Positions 8,476 through 17,401 of a stretch of DNA of 64,000 nucleotides are shown piece by piece. Location of the stretch: the NCBI GenBank assembly GCA_039968605.1, contig JBDVPM010000008.1:2532968-2596967 (forward strand), in the 5' to 3' direction. Position 1 is the stretch's first letter; each line of letters opens with the position of its first letter. Both the position numbers and the translations under genes were made by a program. The notes below the pieces were generated by a model that ran no database searches, had not been told where the DNA came from, and saw only the letters and a list, made by a program, of their open reading frames with translations. The stretch is from Alteripontixanthobacter sp. Lineage in GTDB: Bacteria > Pseudomonadota > Alphaproteobacteria > Sphingomonadales > Sphingomonadaceae.

Positions 8476-9159
8476 TCAGTCGGGCAGAACGTAGCGGATA
8501 GCTTCCGTAAGCGTGGACGAGATGGGATTACCAGCTGCGTTCAACGCCGGATCGTAACGGGCGTAACGTTCCATCCCCTTACAAGCCGCATCATCGAGGG
8601 TAGAGCTGCCGCTCGATCCGGTAACGCTGCACGCAGCGACCCTGCCGTTGGCTCCCACGGTGATGCTCATCCGCACCGTACCTTCTTCTTCCTGCCGCAA
8701 AGCGCGGGACGGATAGTTGTTCGAGATCCGCGCAGCCCAGCTACTGCCGTTCCTCCGCGATGCTCCGCGTGCCTGAGAAGGCGGCGGCGGCGGCGGGGGC
8801 GGCGGCGCAACGGTCGCGATCGGCGCCGGCGGCGGTACGCGGACACGTACCGGTGCTGGCGGAGGAATCTGGACCTGCGTTTGGATCGGCGGCGGATTGA
8901 CCGACACGTTGACCGGCGGCGGCGGCGCCACGATCGGCGGCGGGCTGCTTTCCGGCTGCGGTTCCGGCGGTGGCGGCGGCTCTTCCTCGGGTGGCGGTGG
9001 CTCGTCGATATCGACGGTAGTCACCCGCTCCACCACTTCCCTGAAAGCGCTCACCGCGAGCCCGGTTACCAGCAGGTAACCGACCGCTACGTGGATTAGC
9101 GCCACGAGGACGATCGCAATAATGCGATTCGAGCTCATCTGTTGGTCAGCGTAAGCCAT
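8476..9159 (-). CDS. tonB: TonB-family energy transducer
   Basis: The protein has 227 residues with the standard TonB architecture: an N-terminal TM anchor (RIIAIVLVALIHVAVGYLLV, residues 12-31), a periplasm-spanning Pro/Glu-rich linker from about 50 to 130 (runs such as PPPPEEEPPPPPEPQP), and a C-terminal TonB domain starting near NNYPSRALRQ that contains 'GTVRMSITVGANGRV'. It couples the ExbBD proton channel to outer-membrane receptors for siderophores, vitamins or glycans. It is first in a minus-strand operon with exbB and two exbD genes. No TonB-dependent receptor is encoded in this window. Confidence 0.93.
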   Translation of the reverse strand: MAYADQQMSSNRIIAIVLVALIHVAVGYLLVTGLAVSAFREVVERVTTVDIDEPPPPEEEPPPPPEPQPESSPPPIVAPPPPVNVSVNPPPIQTQVQIPPPAPVRVRVPPPAPIATVAPPPPPPPPPSQARGASRRNGSSWAARISNNYPSRALRQEEEGTVRMSITVGANGRVAACSVTGSSGSSTLDDAACKGMERYARYDPALNAAGNPISSTLTEAIRYVLPD

Positions 9160-9493
9160 TCAGTCCCATCTCTCCATCGTCAAAGCCGGTCTGTGAAACC
9201 AGCTCTCTTGCCTTGGCACGAATGCTATCGTTGCCACGTCGGCTTTGTAACTGTCCAGTGCGATGTTCGGATTTTCGGTGCGTCCCTGTTGCCAAGTTCG
9301 GCGCGAAATTCCGGCCATCGCCAGACGGGGATAGTGCGTCTACCCCTCTTTTGGCGGACCCTTAGACACGATGCCAAAGCCAAGCAATCGCTTTATCGGT
9401 TAACAGGCGATTCAGCGTATAGTCACTCGAATGGTTCCTATAACGCACGCTATTTCAGCGCCTGCCGAGCGGCGCAGCACACAGGATTCGACA
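9160..9493. other. Intergenic region between divergent genes, no gene seen
   Basis: These 334 bases separate the minus-strand tonB operon from a plus-strand exported protein, so both promoters must lie here. No clear -35/-10 pair, operator palindrome, Fur-like box or small gene with a convincing start was found. Confidence 0.5.
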
Positions 9494-10393
9494 ATGAAAC
9501 CCCTTTGCAAGACAAGCTTTTACACGCGGCTGATGCCGCTGGCCGTGGTCGCGGCCATTCCGGGCGGGTTTGCTGCACAAGCGAATCAGCCGTTTCCTGC
9601 CGGGCAAAGTTCCATGCAAGGCGCCGGAGAGGAGTTCGGGACGATTGGCGGGCCGACCTATGCCGATCTGGCGGACCTCTCCGATGCGGCGCAGATCGTG
9701 CTGCGCGCACAAATCCGCAAAGTGGCCGAGCTGGAACCGGAACGCTCGCCAGGCATCGCGCCGGGACATGTGCGTTTATATGTCGAAGCGCGCACCGGCG
9801 CGCTGATCGCCGGTTCCGCCCCGATGGGCGAATCGCTGCGCTATCTGGTCGACGTGCCGCGCGATTCGCGCGGCAGGGCTCCGCGTCTCAAGAAACAGGA
9901 AGTGCTGCTGTTTGCGCAGACCGTGCCGGGCAGGCCGGGCGAAGTGCAGCTGGTCAGCCCTTCGGCGCAGATGATGTGGAAGCCGGAATTGGAGGCGCGG
10001 CTGCGGCCGATCCTGCGCGATCTGGTTGCGCCCGACGCGCCGCCGGTGGTGACGGGAATTCGCGATGCGCTCTCGGTAGAAGGCAACCTTGCCGGCGAAT
10101 CGGAAACGCAGCTGTTCCTGGCCACACAGGCAGGCGATCCGGTTTCGGTGACGATCGTGCGCAGGCCGGGCCAGGTGCCCATATGGGGCGTTTCGTGGAC
10201 CGAAATCGTCGATCAGGCCGCCCGTCCGCCGCAGCCGCAGACGCTCGCCTGGTACAGGCTCGCCTGCTTCCTGCCAGCCAGACTGCCCGGCGAAGCAAAC
10301 CTGTCGCGCGATGCCCAGGCCCGGGCGAGAGCCGAAGCAGATTACGCCTTCGTGATTCAGCAGCTGGGGGCGTGCGAGCGTAATTTGGGGTAG
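9494..10393 (+). CDS. Conserved exported protein of unknown function
   Basis: The protein has 299 residues. The ATG at 9494 is preferred over an upstream start because it gives a signal peptide (MKPLCKTSFYTRLMPLAVVA, then AIPGGFAAQA) of normal length. The mature part shows no enzymatic motif recognised here. It contains a beta-rich middle with 'GHVRLYVEARTGALI' and ends with 'AYRLACFLPARL'-like and 'QQLGACERNL' segments, so there are two mature-domain Cys residues that could pair. It stands alone between the divergent tonB operon and the thioesterase gene. No function is proposed. Confidence 0.7.
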   Translation: MKPLCKTSFYTRLMPLAVVAAIPGGFAAQANQPFPAGQSSMQGAGEEFGTIGGPTYADLADLSDAAQIVLRAQIRKVAELEPERSPGIAPGHVRLYVEARTGALIAGSAPMGESLRYLVDVPRDSRGRAPRLKKQEVLLFAQTVPGRPGEVQLVSPSAQMMWKPELEARLRPILRDLVAPDAPPVVTGIRDALSVEGNLAGESETQLFLATQAGDPVSVTIVRRPGQVPIWGVSWTEIVDQAARPPQPQTLAWYRLACFLPARLPGEANLSRDAQARARAEADYAFVIQQLGACERNLG

Positions 10394-10538
10394 GATTGGA
10401 CTTCAAGCAGGGCTCCGGGGGTTTGTTTCTCGCTCCCGCTCGAAGCCTTGCCAGCCCTTGGCCTGAGCGAGCAAACCCACACCCCGGCAAACACAAACTT
10501 GTTCCCATCCCGGCCCTCGCTTCGCTAGGGCGCCGCCC

Positions 10539-10955
10539 ATGGCGAAGAGTTTCTCTCATTCATTCCGTGTGCGTTATGCCGAGGTCGATCCGCAGGCGGT
10601 CGTGTTCAATTCGCGTTATCTCGAATATGCCGACATCCTGGTGACCGAGTGGTTTCGCAAGCTGGATATCGGCATTGCGGGCGAAGACCCGGTGGAATTT
10701 CACGTGGCGCGCGCCGTGGTCGAATATCGCAGACCGATTCGCGCGGACGAGCTGATCGAGGGGCGTCTCTCGATCGCCCGCATCGGCAATTCCAGCATGA
10801 CGACGCGAATCGAACTTTACGGCCAGGGCGAACCTGGCGATCTGCGCGCCGAGATCGAACTGGTGCAGGTCCATGTCGATCTTGCCAGCGGCACATCGCA
10901 GCCCCTACCCGCCGCCATCCGCAGCAAAGTGAAGGAATATCTGGTCGATGGCTGA
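10539..10955 (+). CDS. Acyl-CoA thioesterase, 4HBT hotdog family
   Basis: The protein has 138 residues and a single hotdog domain. The N-terminal signature RVRYAEVDPQAVVFNSRYLEYAD carries the 4-hydroxybenzoyl-CoA-thioesterase-type catalytic Asp (Asp in EVDPQ). The later RPIRADELIEGRLSIARIGNSSM is the usual central strand region. It should hydrolyse acyl-CoA thioesters in the cytoplasm; the chain-length preference is not visible. Its last eight bases overlap the start of the homoserine dehydrogenase gene, so the two are co-transcribed although functionally unrelated. It could also be a YbgC-type protein, but no tol-pal genes are adjacent. Confidence 0.88.
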   Translation: MAKSFSHSFRVRYAEVDPQAVVFNSRYLEYADILVTEWFRKLDIGIAGEDPVEFHVARAVVEYRRPIRADELIEGRLSIARIGNSSMTTRIELYGQGEPGDLRAEIELVQVHVDLASGTSQPLPAAIRSKVKEYLVDG

Positions 10956-12273
10956 ACCGCTCAAACTTGCGCTGGCCGGGCTCGGCACGGTCGGCGTCGG
11001 TGTGCTCGACCTGTTGCAGCAGAACCGCGCGCTGATCGAAGCGCGCGCCGGGCGGTCGGTGGAAGTCGTGGCGGTAAGCGCACGCGATCGCAGCCGGGAT
11101 CGCGGAGTGGATCTGTCACCCTATCGCTGGTGCGGCGATCCGCGCGAACTGGCGGAGGTCGAACATGCCGATATCGTGGTCGAACTGGTCGGCGGATCGG
11201 ACGGGCCTGCGCTGGAACTGGCGCGCGGTGCGCTTGCCTCGGGCAAGGGACTGGTCACCGCCAACAAGGCGATGATCGCGCATCACGGTATGGAACTGGC
11301 CGCCTCTGCCGAACAAGGCGGCCTGCCGTTGAAATTCGAAGCGGCCGTGGCAGGCGGTATTCCGGTGGTGAAGGGCCTGCGCGAAGGGGCGGCGGCCAAT
11401 GCCATCACGCGAATCTACGGCATCCTCAACGGCACCTGCAATTATATCCTGAGCGAGATGGAAACCACCGGCGCGAATTTTGCCGACGTGCTGGCCGAAG
11501 CGCAGGCGAAAGGGTTTGCCGAGGCCGACCCCACTTTCGATATCGAGGGGGTGGATGCTGCGCACAAGCTGGCAATCCTGGCGGCAATAGGCTTCGGTGC
11601 GCAGCTCGATTTCGACGGGGTGGCGTGCGAGGGTATCTCGCGCATCCAGTCCGCCGATATCGAACAGGCGCGGGCGCTGGGCTATGTCATCCGCCTGCTC
11701 GGTATCGCCGATCTGGACCAGGTGGATGGACATGCAGACCGCTTGCTCCAGCGCGTGCGCCCTTGCCTCGTTCCGCGCGGCCATCCGCTCGCCCATGTCG
11801 ATGGGGCGACCAATGCCGTCGTGGCGGAAGGCAATTTTTCCGGCCGCCTGCTGTTCCAGGGGGCAGGTGCGGGCGCAGGCCCCACCGCAAGCGCGGTGGT
11901 GGCCGATATAGTGGAGATCGCACGCGGCGATACCGGCGCGCCCTTCTCCGTACCCTCGGCCCGGTTGCAAGCGATGGAGCGAGCCGAACTGGGCGCGCGC
12001 ACCGGGCGCAGCTACATGCGCTTCACCGTGGCAGACCGGCCGGGCGTGCTGGCGGAAATCGCCGCAGCCATGCGCGATGCGGGGGTCAGCATCGAAAGCC
12101 TTATCCAGCCCGCCCACCCGCTCGAGAATGGCGGGGCAGATGGCGGCGAGGCGCTGATCGCCATGGTGGCGCATAAGGGCCGCGAGGCCGACGCGGCCAA
12201 GGCGCTGAAGCAGCTGGAAGGATCGGACAGCCTGACCGCCAAGCCGTTATTCATGCCGATACTGAGTAATTAG
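10948..12273 (+). CDS. hom: Homoserine dehydrogenase
   Basis: The protein has 441 residues. The N-terminal NAD(P)-binding loop GLGTVGVGVLDLL, the catalytic domain with AAVAGGIPVVKGLREG and GILNGTCNYILSEME, and the DPTFDIEGVDAAHKLAIL segment are all diagnostic. A C-terminal ACT domain begins near VADRPGVLAEIAAAMRDAG (about residue 350) and normally mediates feedback by threonine or related amino acids. It reduces aspartate semialdehyde to homoserine for threonine and methionine synthesis. It is a stand-alone Hom, not an aspartokinase fusion, and overlaps the preceding thioesterase gene by eight bases. Confidence 0.96.
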   Translation: MAEPLKLALAGLGTVGVGVLDLLQQNRALIEARAGRSVEVVAVSARDRSRDRGVDLSPYRWCGDPRELAEVEHADIVVELVGGSDGPALELARGALASGKGLVTANKAMIAHHGMELAASAEQGGLPLKFEAAVAGGIPVVKGLREGAAANAITRIYGILNGTCNYILSEMETTGANFADVLAEAQAKGFAEADPTFDIEGVDAAHKLAILAAIGFGAQLDFDGVACEGISRIQSADIEQARALGYVIRLLGIADLDQVDGHADRLLQRVRPCLVPRGHPLAHVDGATNAVVAEGNFSGRLLFQGAGAGAGPTASAVVADIVEIARGDTGAPFSVPSARLQAMERAELGARTGRSYMRFTVADRPGVLAEIAAAMRDAGVSIESLIQPAHPLENGGADGGEALIAMVAHKGREADAAKALKQLEGSDSLTAKPLFMPILSN

Positions 12274-12360
12274 CAGGGTTCTTATGTGAGAGCGTGAGTT
12301 GGAGCAGACCTCGAGGCAAAGGCTGGACAGGTTATACCGCCAACCGAACAAACCCGGACC

Positions 12361-12951
12361 CTAATCGCTCTGCGGCACCCTTGGCTCTCCCTGCTCCTCA
12401 GCCACGTCGCCATCCTCCACCACCGGCCCGTCGATTCCGCGCGGAGGGAGGCCTCGTCCTACCCGGTCTGCATCGGACCCCGGCGGGGCCTCGGGAATGG
12501 CGGCGAAGTCGATATCGGGCATGACCGGCGTTGGGCAGGGCGGCACGAAGCACATTCCCGACACGGTCGCCTTGCCGCGAAAAATTCCCGGGCCGGCCAC
12601 GTCGGGCGCTTGCGGATCGCCTTCATACATCGTTTCACGCGCATAGTCGCTTTCCGCGCGGTCTGAGTTGCGAATGCGAAATTCTTCCTGCTCGCGGATC
12701 TGGCGGCACACCACGATCTCGCCGGTTATCTGCGCAGCTTCCTGGTCCTCGTCGCATTTATCCACCGGCGGCGGCGGGCCGTATCCGGTATCGGGCCGCT
12801 CTGCCGAATGATCGGGTGCCGGACTGCGCGGCTGCTCCGGCGCGGTGGCTGGGACCACAGGGCCGCTGTTGATCTGAGCGAAAGCGGGCGCGGACAGGCC
12901 CAGCAAAATCGGGACGGCGCAGGCCAGGTATCTCGACAATCGCGCCCCCAT
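12361..12951 (-). CDS. Exported proline-rich protein of unknown function
   Basis: The protein has 196 residues from the ATG at 12951, chosen because it gives a signal peptide (MGARLSRYLACAVPILLGLS-APAFAQ) and because longer starts would run into glpX on the other strand. The mature protein has a Pro-rich stretch, a segment DQEAAQITGEIVVCRQIREQEEFR and a CFVPPCP motif. The 'GEIVVCR' pattern recurs in small exported proteins of Sphingomonadales, which I recognise but cannot name functionally. It is convergent with hom and divergent from glpX, whose start codon is 44 bases away. Confidence 0.68.
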   Translation of the reverse strand: MGARLSRYLACAVPILLGLSAPAFAQINSGPVVPATAPEQPRSPAPDHSAERPDTGYGPPPPVDKCDEDQEAAQITGEIVVCRQIREQEEFRIRNSDRAESDYARETMYEGDPQAPDVAGPGIFRGKATVSGMCFVPPCPTPVMPDIDFAAIPEAPPGSDADRVGRGLPPRGIDGPVVEDGDVAEEQGEPRVPQSD

Positions 12952-12994
12952 TGATAAAGCGCCCCTACACCACACTTCGAGGACTGAATTGCCC

Positions 12995-13981
12995 ATGAAC
13001 ACTGCCGATAAGAGCCGCCCGGAAAGCCCTCTCGACCGGGTACTCGTGCTCGAGATGGTGCGCGTGACCGAAGCGGCCGCCGTAGCCGCATCCAAGCTGA
13101 TCGGCCGGGGTGACGAAAAAGCCGCCGACGCAGCCGCGGTAGAGGCCATGCGCAAGGCGTTCGACGAGCTTTATATGGATGGCACGGTGGTGATCGGCGA
13201 AGGCGAACGCGACGAAGCGCCGATGCTGTATATCGGCGAAAAGGTCGGCGGCGCTCCCGGCAAGGGGCCGAAGATCGATATCGCGCTCGATCCGCTGGAA
13301 GGCACGACCATCACCGCCAAGGCCGGGCCGAATGCACTGGCCGTTCTGGCAGCGGCGGAAGAAGGCAACCTGCTCAACGCGCCGGATGTCTATATGGACA
13401 AGCTGGCGGTGGGCCCGGGCTATCCCGACGATGTGATCAGCCTGGAAAAAAGCGTCACCGAAAATGTGGAAGCGGTCGCCAGGGCCAAGGGCGTTCCGGC
13501 GAACGAGATCATCGTATGTGTGCTGGACCGGCCGCGCCATTCCGAGATCATCGCCGAATTGCGCAGCCTGGGCTGCGGCGTGGTGCTGATCGGCGACGGC
13601 GATGTTGCCGGGGTGATCGCGGTGACCGACGAGGACACCACCATCGACATGTATATGGGGCAGGGCGGTGCGCCGGAAGGCGTGCTGGCGGCAGCGGCGC
13701 TGCGCTGCGTCGGCGGCCAGTTCAATGGCCGGCTGGTTTTCCGCAACGACGATGAGCGGGCACGCGCGCGCAAATGGGAAATCGAGGATCTGGACCGCAT
13801 CTACAAGCTGGAAGATCTGGCCAAGGGCGACTGTATCTTTGCAGCGACAGGGGTCACCGATGGCTCGCTGCTAGACGGGGTAAAGCGCCGGCGCGGCGGC
13901 AAGATGACAACCGAGAGCGTGGTGATGCGGGCAAGTTCTGGCACCGTGCGGTGGATCAAGGGTGAGCACCAGGTGGGATAG
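12995..13981 (+). CDS. glpX: Class II fructose-1,6-bisphosphatase
   Basis: The protein has 328 residues of the GlpX family. The motifs IGEGERDEAPMLYIGE and ALDPLEGT (metal/phosphate site), 'GDVAGVIAV' and 'MYMGQGGAPEGVLAAAALRC' are family hallmarks. It hydrolyses fructose 1,6-bisphosphate in gluconeogenesis. GAGGA is 11 bases before the ATG at 12995; an in-frame TTG at 12989 would add two residues. Its last 25 coding bases before the final codons are repeated in the downstream spacer (see the repeat at 13948-14064). Confidence 0.95.
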   Translation: MNTADKSRPESPLDRVLVLEMVRVTEAAAVAASKLIGRGDEKAADAAAVEAMRKAFDELYMDGTVVIGEGERDEAPMLYIGEKVGGAPGKGPKIDIALDPLEGTTITAKAGPNALAVLAAAEEGNLLNAPDVYMDKLAVGPGYPDDVISLEKSVTENVEAVARAKGVPANEIIVCVLDRPRHSEIIAELRSLGCGVVLIGDGDVAGVIAVTDEDTTIDMYMGQGGAPEGVLAAAALRCVGGQFNGRLVFRNDDERARARKWEIEDLDRIYKLEDLAKGDCIFAATGVTDGSLLDGVKRRRGGKMTTESVVMRASSGTVRWIKGEHQVG

Positions 13982-14064
13982 GGTGGGAAAGAACCCGATC
14001 ACCAGAATCGCTACGGTCCCCGCACGCAACTTAAGACTCGCGGTGGATCAAGGGTGAGCACCAG
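13948..14064. repeat. 25-bp direct repeat of the glpX 3' end in the following spacer
   Basis: The same 25 bases, GCGGTGGATCAAGGGTGAGC plus ACCAG, occur at 13948-13972 inside the end of glpX (encoding RWIKGEHQ) and again at 14040-14064, 92 bases downstream. Flanking bases differ. The rest of the 255-base spacer up to prs holds no convincing gene. It looks like the scar of a partial duplication or of recombination with a related glpX copy. Confidence 0.85.
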
Positions 14065-14236
14065 ATGGACAGAGGCACCTTCGGGATGCCTTGGCAAAGT
14101 CTTCGCTCCTCAGCACGAATGTCTCGAAGAAGCCGTTTGTCCCCATCCAACTGCAGACAACACGCCCGCAAAGTTGCAAACACCGGCCCACTTTGCAAAC
14201 CCGTGAGCCAAGCCCAATCGCAAGGAACTCCACCCG

Positions 14237-15172
14237 ATGAAGATCATGTCCGGCAATTCCAACCTGCCGCTGGCCCGCGCAATTGCCAGCTATCTCGGCC
14301 TGCCGCTGACCGATGCGAGCGTGCGCCGCTTCGCCGATGAAGAGATTTTCATCGAAATTCACGAAAATGTGCGCGGCGAGGACGTATTCCTGATCCAGTC
14401 GAGCAGCTTCCCCGCAAACGACAATCTCATGGAATTGCTTATCGGTATCGACGCGCTCAAGCGTGCATCCGCGCGGCGGATCACTGCGGTGGTGCCCTAT
14501 TTCGGCTATGCCAGGCAGGACCGTAAGCCCGGTCCGCGCACGCCGATCTCGGCCAAGCTGGTGGCAAATCTGATCACCAAGGCCGGGGCCGATCGTGTGC
14601 TTTCGGTGGATCTGCACGCGGGTCAGATCCAGGGCTTCTTCGATATTCCGACCGACAATCTCTACGCCGCGCCGGTCATGGCGGCCGATATCCAGGCGCG
14701 GTATGGCGACCAGGAACTGATGGTGGTCTCCCCCGATGTCGGCGGCGTGGTTCGCGCACGCGCGCTTGCCAAGCGGCTCGACAATGCGCCGCTGGCCATT
14801 GTCGATAAACGGCGCGAGCGGGCCGGCGAATCGGAAGTGATGAACATCATCGGCGATGTCGAAGGGCGCGCCTGCATCCTGATCGACGACATCGTCGATT
14901 CGGGCGGAACGCTATGCAATGCGGCCGAGGCGCTGCTGGCGCAGGGCGCGAAAAGCGTAGCGGCCTATATCACTCACGGGGTGCTTTCCGGCGGCGCGGT
15001 TGCACGGATCGACGGATCGGCGCTGAAGGAACTGGTGATCACCGACACCATTCGCGCAACCGATGCAGCGAATGATTCGAAGGTGATTCGCACGCTGACG
15101 ATCGCTCCGCTGATCGGGGAAGCGGTACAGCGGATCGCCGATGAAAGCTCGGTCAGCTCGCTGTTCGATTGA
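14237..15172 (+). CDS. prs: Ribose-phosphate pyrophosphokinase
   Basis: The protein has 311 residues. It makes PRPP from ribose 5-phosphate and ATP for nucleotide, histidine and tryptophan synthesis. Visible signatures are [20 protein letters not shown] (ATP-binding flexible region), the PRS signature in [20 protein letters not shown], and the PRPP-binding loop [16 protein letters not shown] near residue 215. Length is normal for a class I PRS. The start ATG at 14237 is preceded by AAGGA (14221-14225). It appears monocistronic, with the convergent AraC-type gene ending 28 bases after its stop. Confidence 0.96.
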   Translation: MKIMSGNSNLPLARAIASYLGLPLTDASVRRFADEEIFIEIHENVRGEDVFLIQSSSFPANDNLMELLIGIDALKRASARRITAVVPYFGYARQDRKPGPRTPISAKLVANLITKAGADRVLSVDLHAGQIQGFFDIPTDNLYAAPVMAADIQARYGDQELMVVSPDVGGVVRARALAKRLDNAPLAIVDKRRERAGESEVMNIIGDVEGRACILIDDIVDSGGTLCNAAEALLAQGAKSVAAYITHGVLSGGAVARIDGSALKELVITDTIRATDAANDSKVIRTLTIAPLIGEAVQRIADESSVSSLFD

Positions 15173-15199
15173 GCCCGGCCGAGCGGGCGAGAACGTCCG

Positions 15200-16138
15200 T
15201 TATTCCCAGGGCCGCGGCTCGCCCTCGGCCAATCGCCCGGTCAATTCCAGCCGCCGCGCCTGGCGTGCCTCCAGCGTCATGGTCATCAGTGGCTGCGGCG
15301 TGCGCACGAACCGCATCGGGGTCATGCCGAAAAACTCCAGGAAATCGCGGTTGAGGTGGCTCTGGTCGAAATAGCGCAGGGCCAGCTCTTCGGCTTCCTC
15401 CCGCTCCGCTACGCCGAGCAGTTCCGCTGCCATGTCGAGCACGCGCGCCCGGCGCATCACCTGTTTCGGCGTGGTCCCGCAATCGCGCCTAACGATCCGC
15501 TCCAGCTGGCGCACGGACAGATCGTGCCGGTCGGCGAAGCTCTTGATGGTCTGCGAAGGATCAACAAAGGATGCGCGTTCGAAGGCAGCGATGATCGGAT
15601 CGGGCGGATGGCTGCCGGCCTCGACGATCAATTGCCGCGTGCAATCCTCCAGCGCATCCATCCATTGCTCGGGCGATTCTTCGTCTTGGAACCGGGCGAG
15701 CAGGTCGCGCTCATCCCCGATGGCGTCATATCCCATGATCCGGTCCAGCGTGTCTTCCGCCGACGGCCCGCTAAGCGCGCTGACCGCGCCCGCGGTGAAT
15801 GCCAGCCCAACGGTGCGAAAACGCCCTTTTACCGCCACGGCCATGCGCTGGGTCTGCGGCCCGAAGAACAGGACGCATTCGCCATACTCTGCATGACCAA
15901 AAGCGGTATCCGCCTGCCATTTGCCCTGTTTCAAGACGCGCAGGATCTGGGTGTCGGCCAGAATACCGCAGCTTAGCCAGTTATTATCAGGTGGCTCGCC
16001 ACTGGTGGCATAAACCCTTGCGACCCAAGCCGAAATGTCTGCCGCGGGTGCCCGGTTCAGCGACAAAGGGAGCCCCGTCCGCGTCGTGGCGGCGGAAGAT
16101 CGAATGGTCGCAACCCCGGCTTGTTCTGGTTCGTTCAT
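15200..16138 (-). CDS. AraC-family transcriptional regulator
   Basis: The protein has 312 residues from the ATG at 16138. Longer starts would overlap the divergent phosphatase gene. The C-terminal third carries the double helix-turn-helix of AraC/XylS proteins: HDLSVRQLERIVRRDCGTTPKQVMRRAR, then 'LRYFDQSHLNRDFLEFFGMTPMRF'. The N-terminal region is a divergent sensor domain with no recognisable ligand motif. It lies beside prs (convergent) and a HisN-type phosphatase (divergent). Its target is unknown; autoregulation or control of the divergent gene is possible but not shown. Confidence 0.85.
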   Translation of the reverse strand: MNEPEQAGVATIRSSAATTRTGLPLSLNRAPAADISAWVARVYATSGEPPDNNWLSCGILADTQILRVLKQGKWQADTAFGHAEYGECVLFFGPQTQRMAVAVKGRFRTVGLAFTAGAVSALSGPSAEDTLDRIMGYDAIGDERDLLARFQDEESPEQWMDALEDCTRQLIVEAGSHPPDPIIAAFERASFVDPSQTIKSFADRHDLSVRQLERIVRRDCGTTPKQVMRRARVLDMAAELLGVAEREEAEELALRYFDQSHLNRDFLEFFGMTPMRFVRTPQPLMTMTLEARQARRLELTGRLAEGEPRPWE

Positions 16139-16208
16139 GTGAGCCCCGGACATGCGTAGCATGGTCAACGCGCTTGACCAGTGTGTTAACCACAGCCACC
16201 GCGCGGTG

Positions 16209-17021
16209 ATGGATGTCACAGATGATTATAGGCTGGCCCAGCGGCTGGCGGACGCGGCGGGCGCAATTATCCGGCCGCTGTTCCGCGGTGCGTGGCACGA
16301 TGAACGTAAGGCCGATCGCTCGCCGGTGACCCAGGCCGACCGCGAAGCCGAGGCGGCGATTCGCGCGATTCTGGAGGCCGAGCGTCCCGATGACGGTATT
16401 ATCGGAGAGGAATACGGCACGCGTAACGAGGGTGCCGGCCGCCAATGGGTGCTCGATCCGATCGACGGGACGATCAGCTTCATGGCTGGACGCCCGATCT
16501 TCGGTACGTTGATTGCCCTTATGCAGGATGGCTGGCCGGTTCTGGGCGTAATCGACCAGCCAGTCGCCGGGGAGCGCTGGATCGGACGGATCGGCTCCAA
16601 GGAATCGGGAGGGGGCACCACGTTAAATGGCAAGCCCGTGCACACGCGCAGATGCAAATCGCTGACCGATGCGGTTCTCGCCACCAGCAGTCCGCATTAT
16701 TTCGGGCGCGAGGATGCGGAAAGCTACATGGCGCTGGCGCAAGCGGTCGGTGGGAATGAGCGGCAGGGCATGATCGTCTATGGCGGCGATTGTTACAATT
16801 ACGGCCTGCTTGCCGATGGGCACCTGGATGTCGTCTGTGAATCCGGTCTCGCAATATACGATTATGCCGCCTTGGTCCCGATCGTGGAAGGCGCAGGCGG
16901 GACCATGAGCGATTGGCAAGGCAACCCACTCAATGCCGAATCGGCAAAGGCCGATGGTGGCCGCGTTCTGGCGCTGGGCGATCCGGCCCGGCTGGACGAT
17001 GTGCTGGATGCGCTGGGCTAG
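16209..17021 (+). CDS. hisN: Inositol-monophosphatase-family phosphatase, probably histidinol-phosphatase
   Basis: The protein has 270 residues from the ATG at 16209. The metal-binding motifs of the IMPase fold are present: IIGEEYG (Glu-Glu) near residue 70, WVLDPIDGTISF near 88, and the third site in SGLAIYDYAALVPIVEGAGG near 220. Overall similarity is to the HisN subgroup that dephosphorylates histidinol phosphate in actinobacteria and many alphaproteobacteria. Inositol or 3'-phosphoadenosine phosphatases share these motifs, so substrate is inferred. An upstream in-frame ATG at 16152 would overlap the start region of the divergent regulator. Confidence 0.82.
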   Translation: MDVTDDYRLAQRLADAAGAIIRPLFRGAWHDERKADRSPVTQADREAEAAIRAILEAERPDDGIIGEEYGTRNEGAGRQWVLDPIDGTISFMAGRPIFGTLIALMQDGWPVLGVIDQPVAGERWIGRIGSKESGGGTTLNGKPVHTRRCKSLTDAVLATSSPHYFGREDAESYMALAQAVGGNERQGMIVYGGDCYNYGLLADGHLDVVCESGLAIYDYAALVPIVEGAGGTMSDWQGNPLNAESAKADGGRVLALGDPARLDDVLDALG

Positions 17022-17177
17022 CGAGCCGGGGGATCGGCGCAATAAGCGCGAAACGCTTGCATTGCTGCCCTTTGGCCCTTAAATGCGCGCGCTTCACCGA
17101 CACGTGATTCATCTGCCTGCCTGGCCGTCAGGGCTGCCAGGGCCGGTTTGACGTGTTTCTGAATATAGGAGACGAAA

Positions 17178-17381
17178 ATGCCCAAACTGAAGACCAAGAG
17201 CGGGGTCAAGAAGCGATTCAAGATCACCGCTACCGGCAAGATCAAACACGGTGTGGCTGGCAAACGCCACCGGCTGATCAGCCATAATGCGAAATATATC
17301 CGCCAGAACCGCGGTACCGAAGTGCTCGCCAAATGCGACACCAAGGCCGTGAAGAAATGGGCGCCTTACGGGTTGAGCTGA
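17178..17381 (+). CDS. rpmI: 50S ribosomal protein L35
   Basis: The protein has 67 residues, very basic, and begins [20 protein letters not shown] followed by KRHRLISHN, the standard L35 pattern. AGGAG lies 10 bases upstream of the ATG. In many bacteria the order is infC-rpmI-rplT; here infC is absent and the upstream gene is hisN, so rpmI must have its own promoter in the 156-base gap. It is followed by rplT after a 134-base spacer dominated by a long hairpin. Confidence 0.97.
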   Translation: MPKLKTKSGVKKRFKITATGKIKHGVAGKRHRLISHNAKYIRQNRGTEVLAKCDTKAVKKWAPYGLS

Positions 17382-17401
17382 TTTAGCTCGCTCACGCTCG
17401 T

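Noticed and set aside
10396-10538. Imperfect inverted repeat around 10418-10478 considered as a terminator
   Set aside because: Pairing has a three-base bulge and there is no T-run on either strand, so it is not called.
14048-14617. 189-codon minus-strand frame between glpX and prs
   Set aside because: Mostly antisense to prs with no recognisable features. The spacer part is better explained by the glpX-tail repeat and the prs leader.
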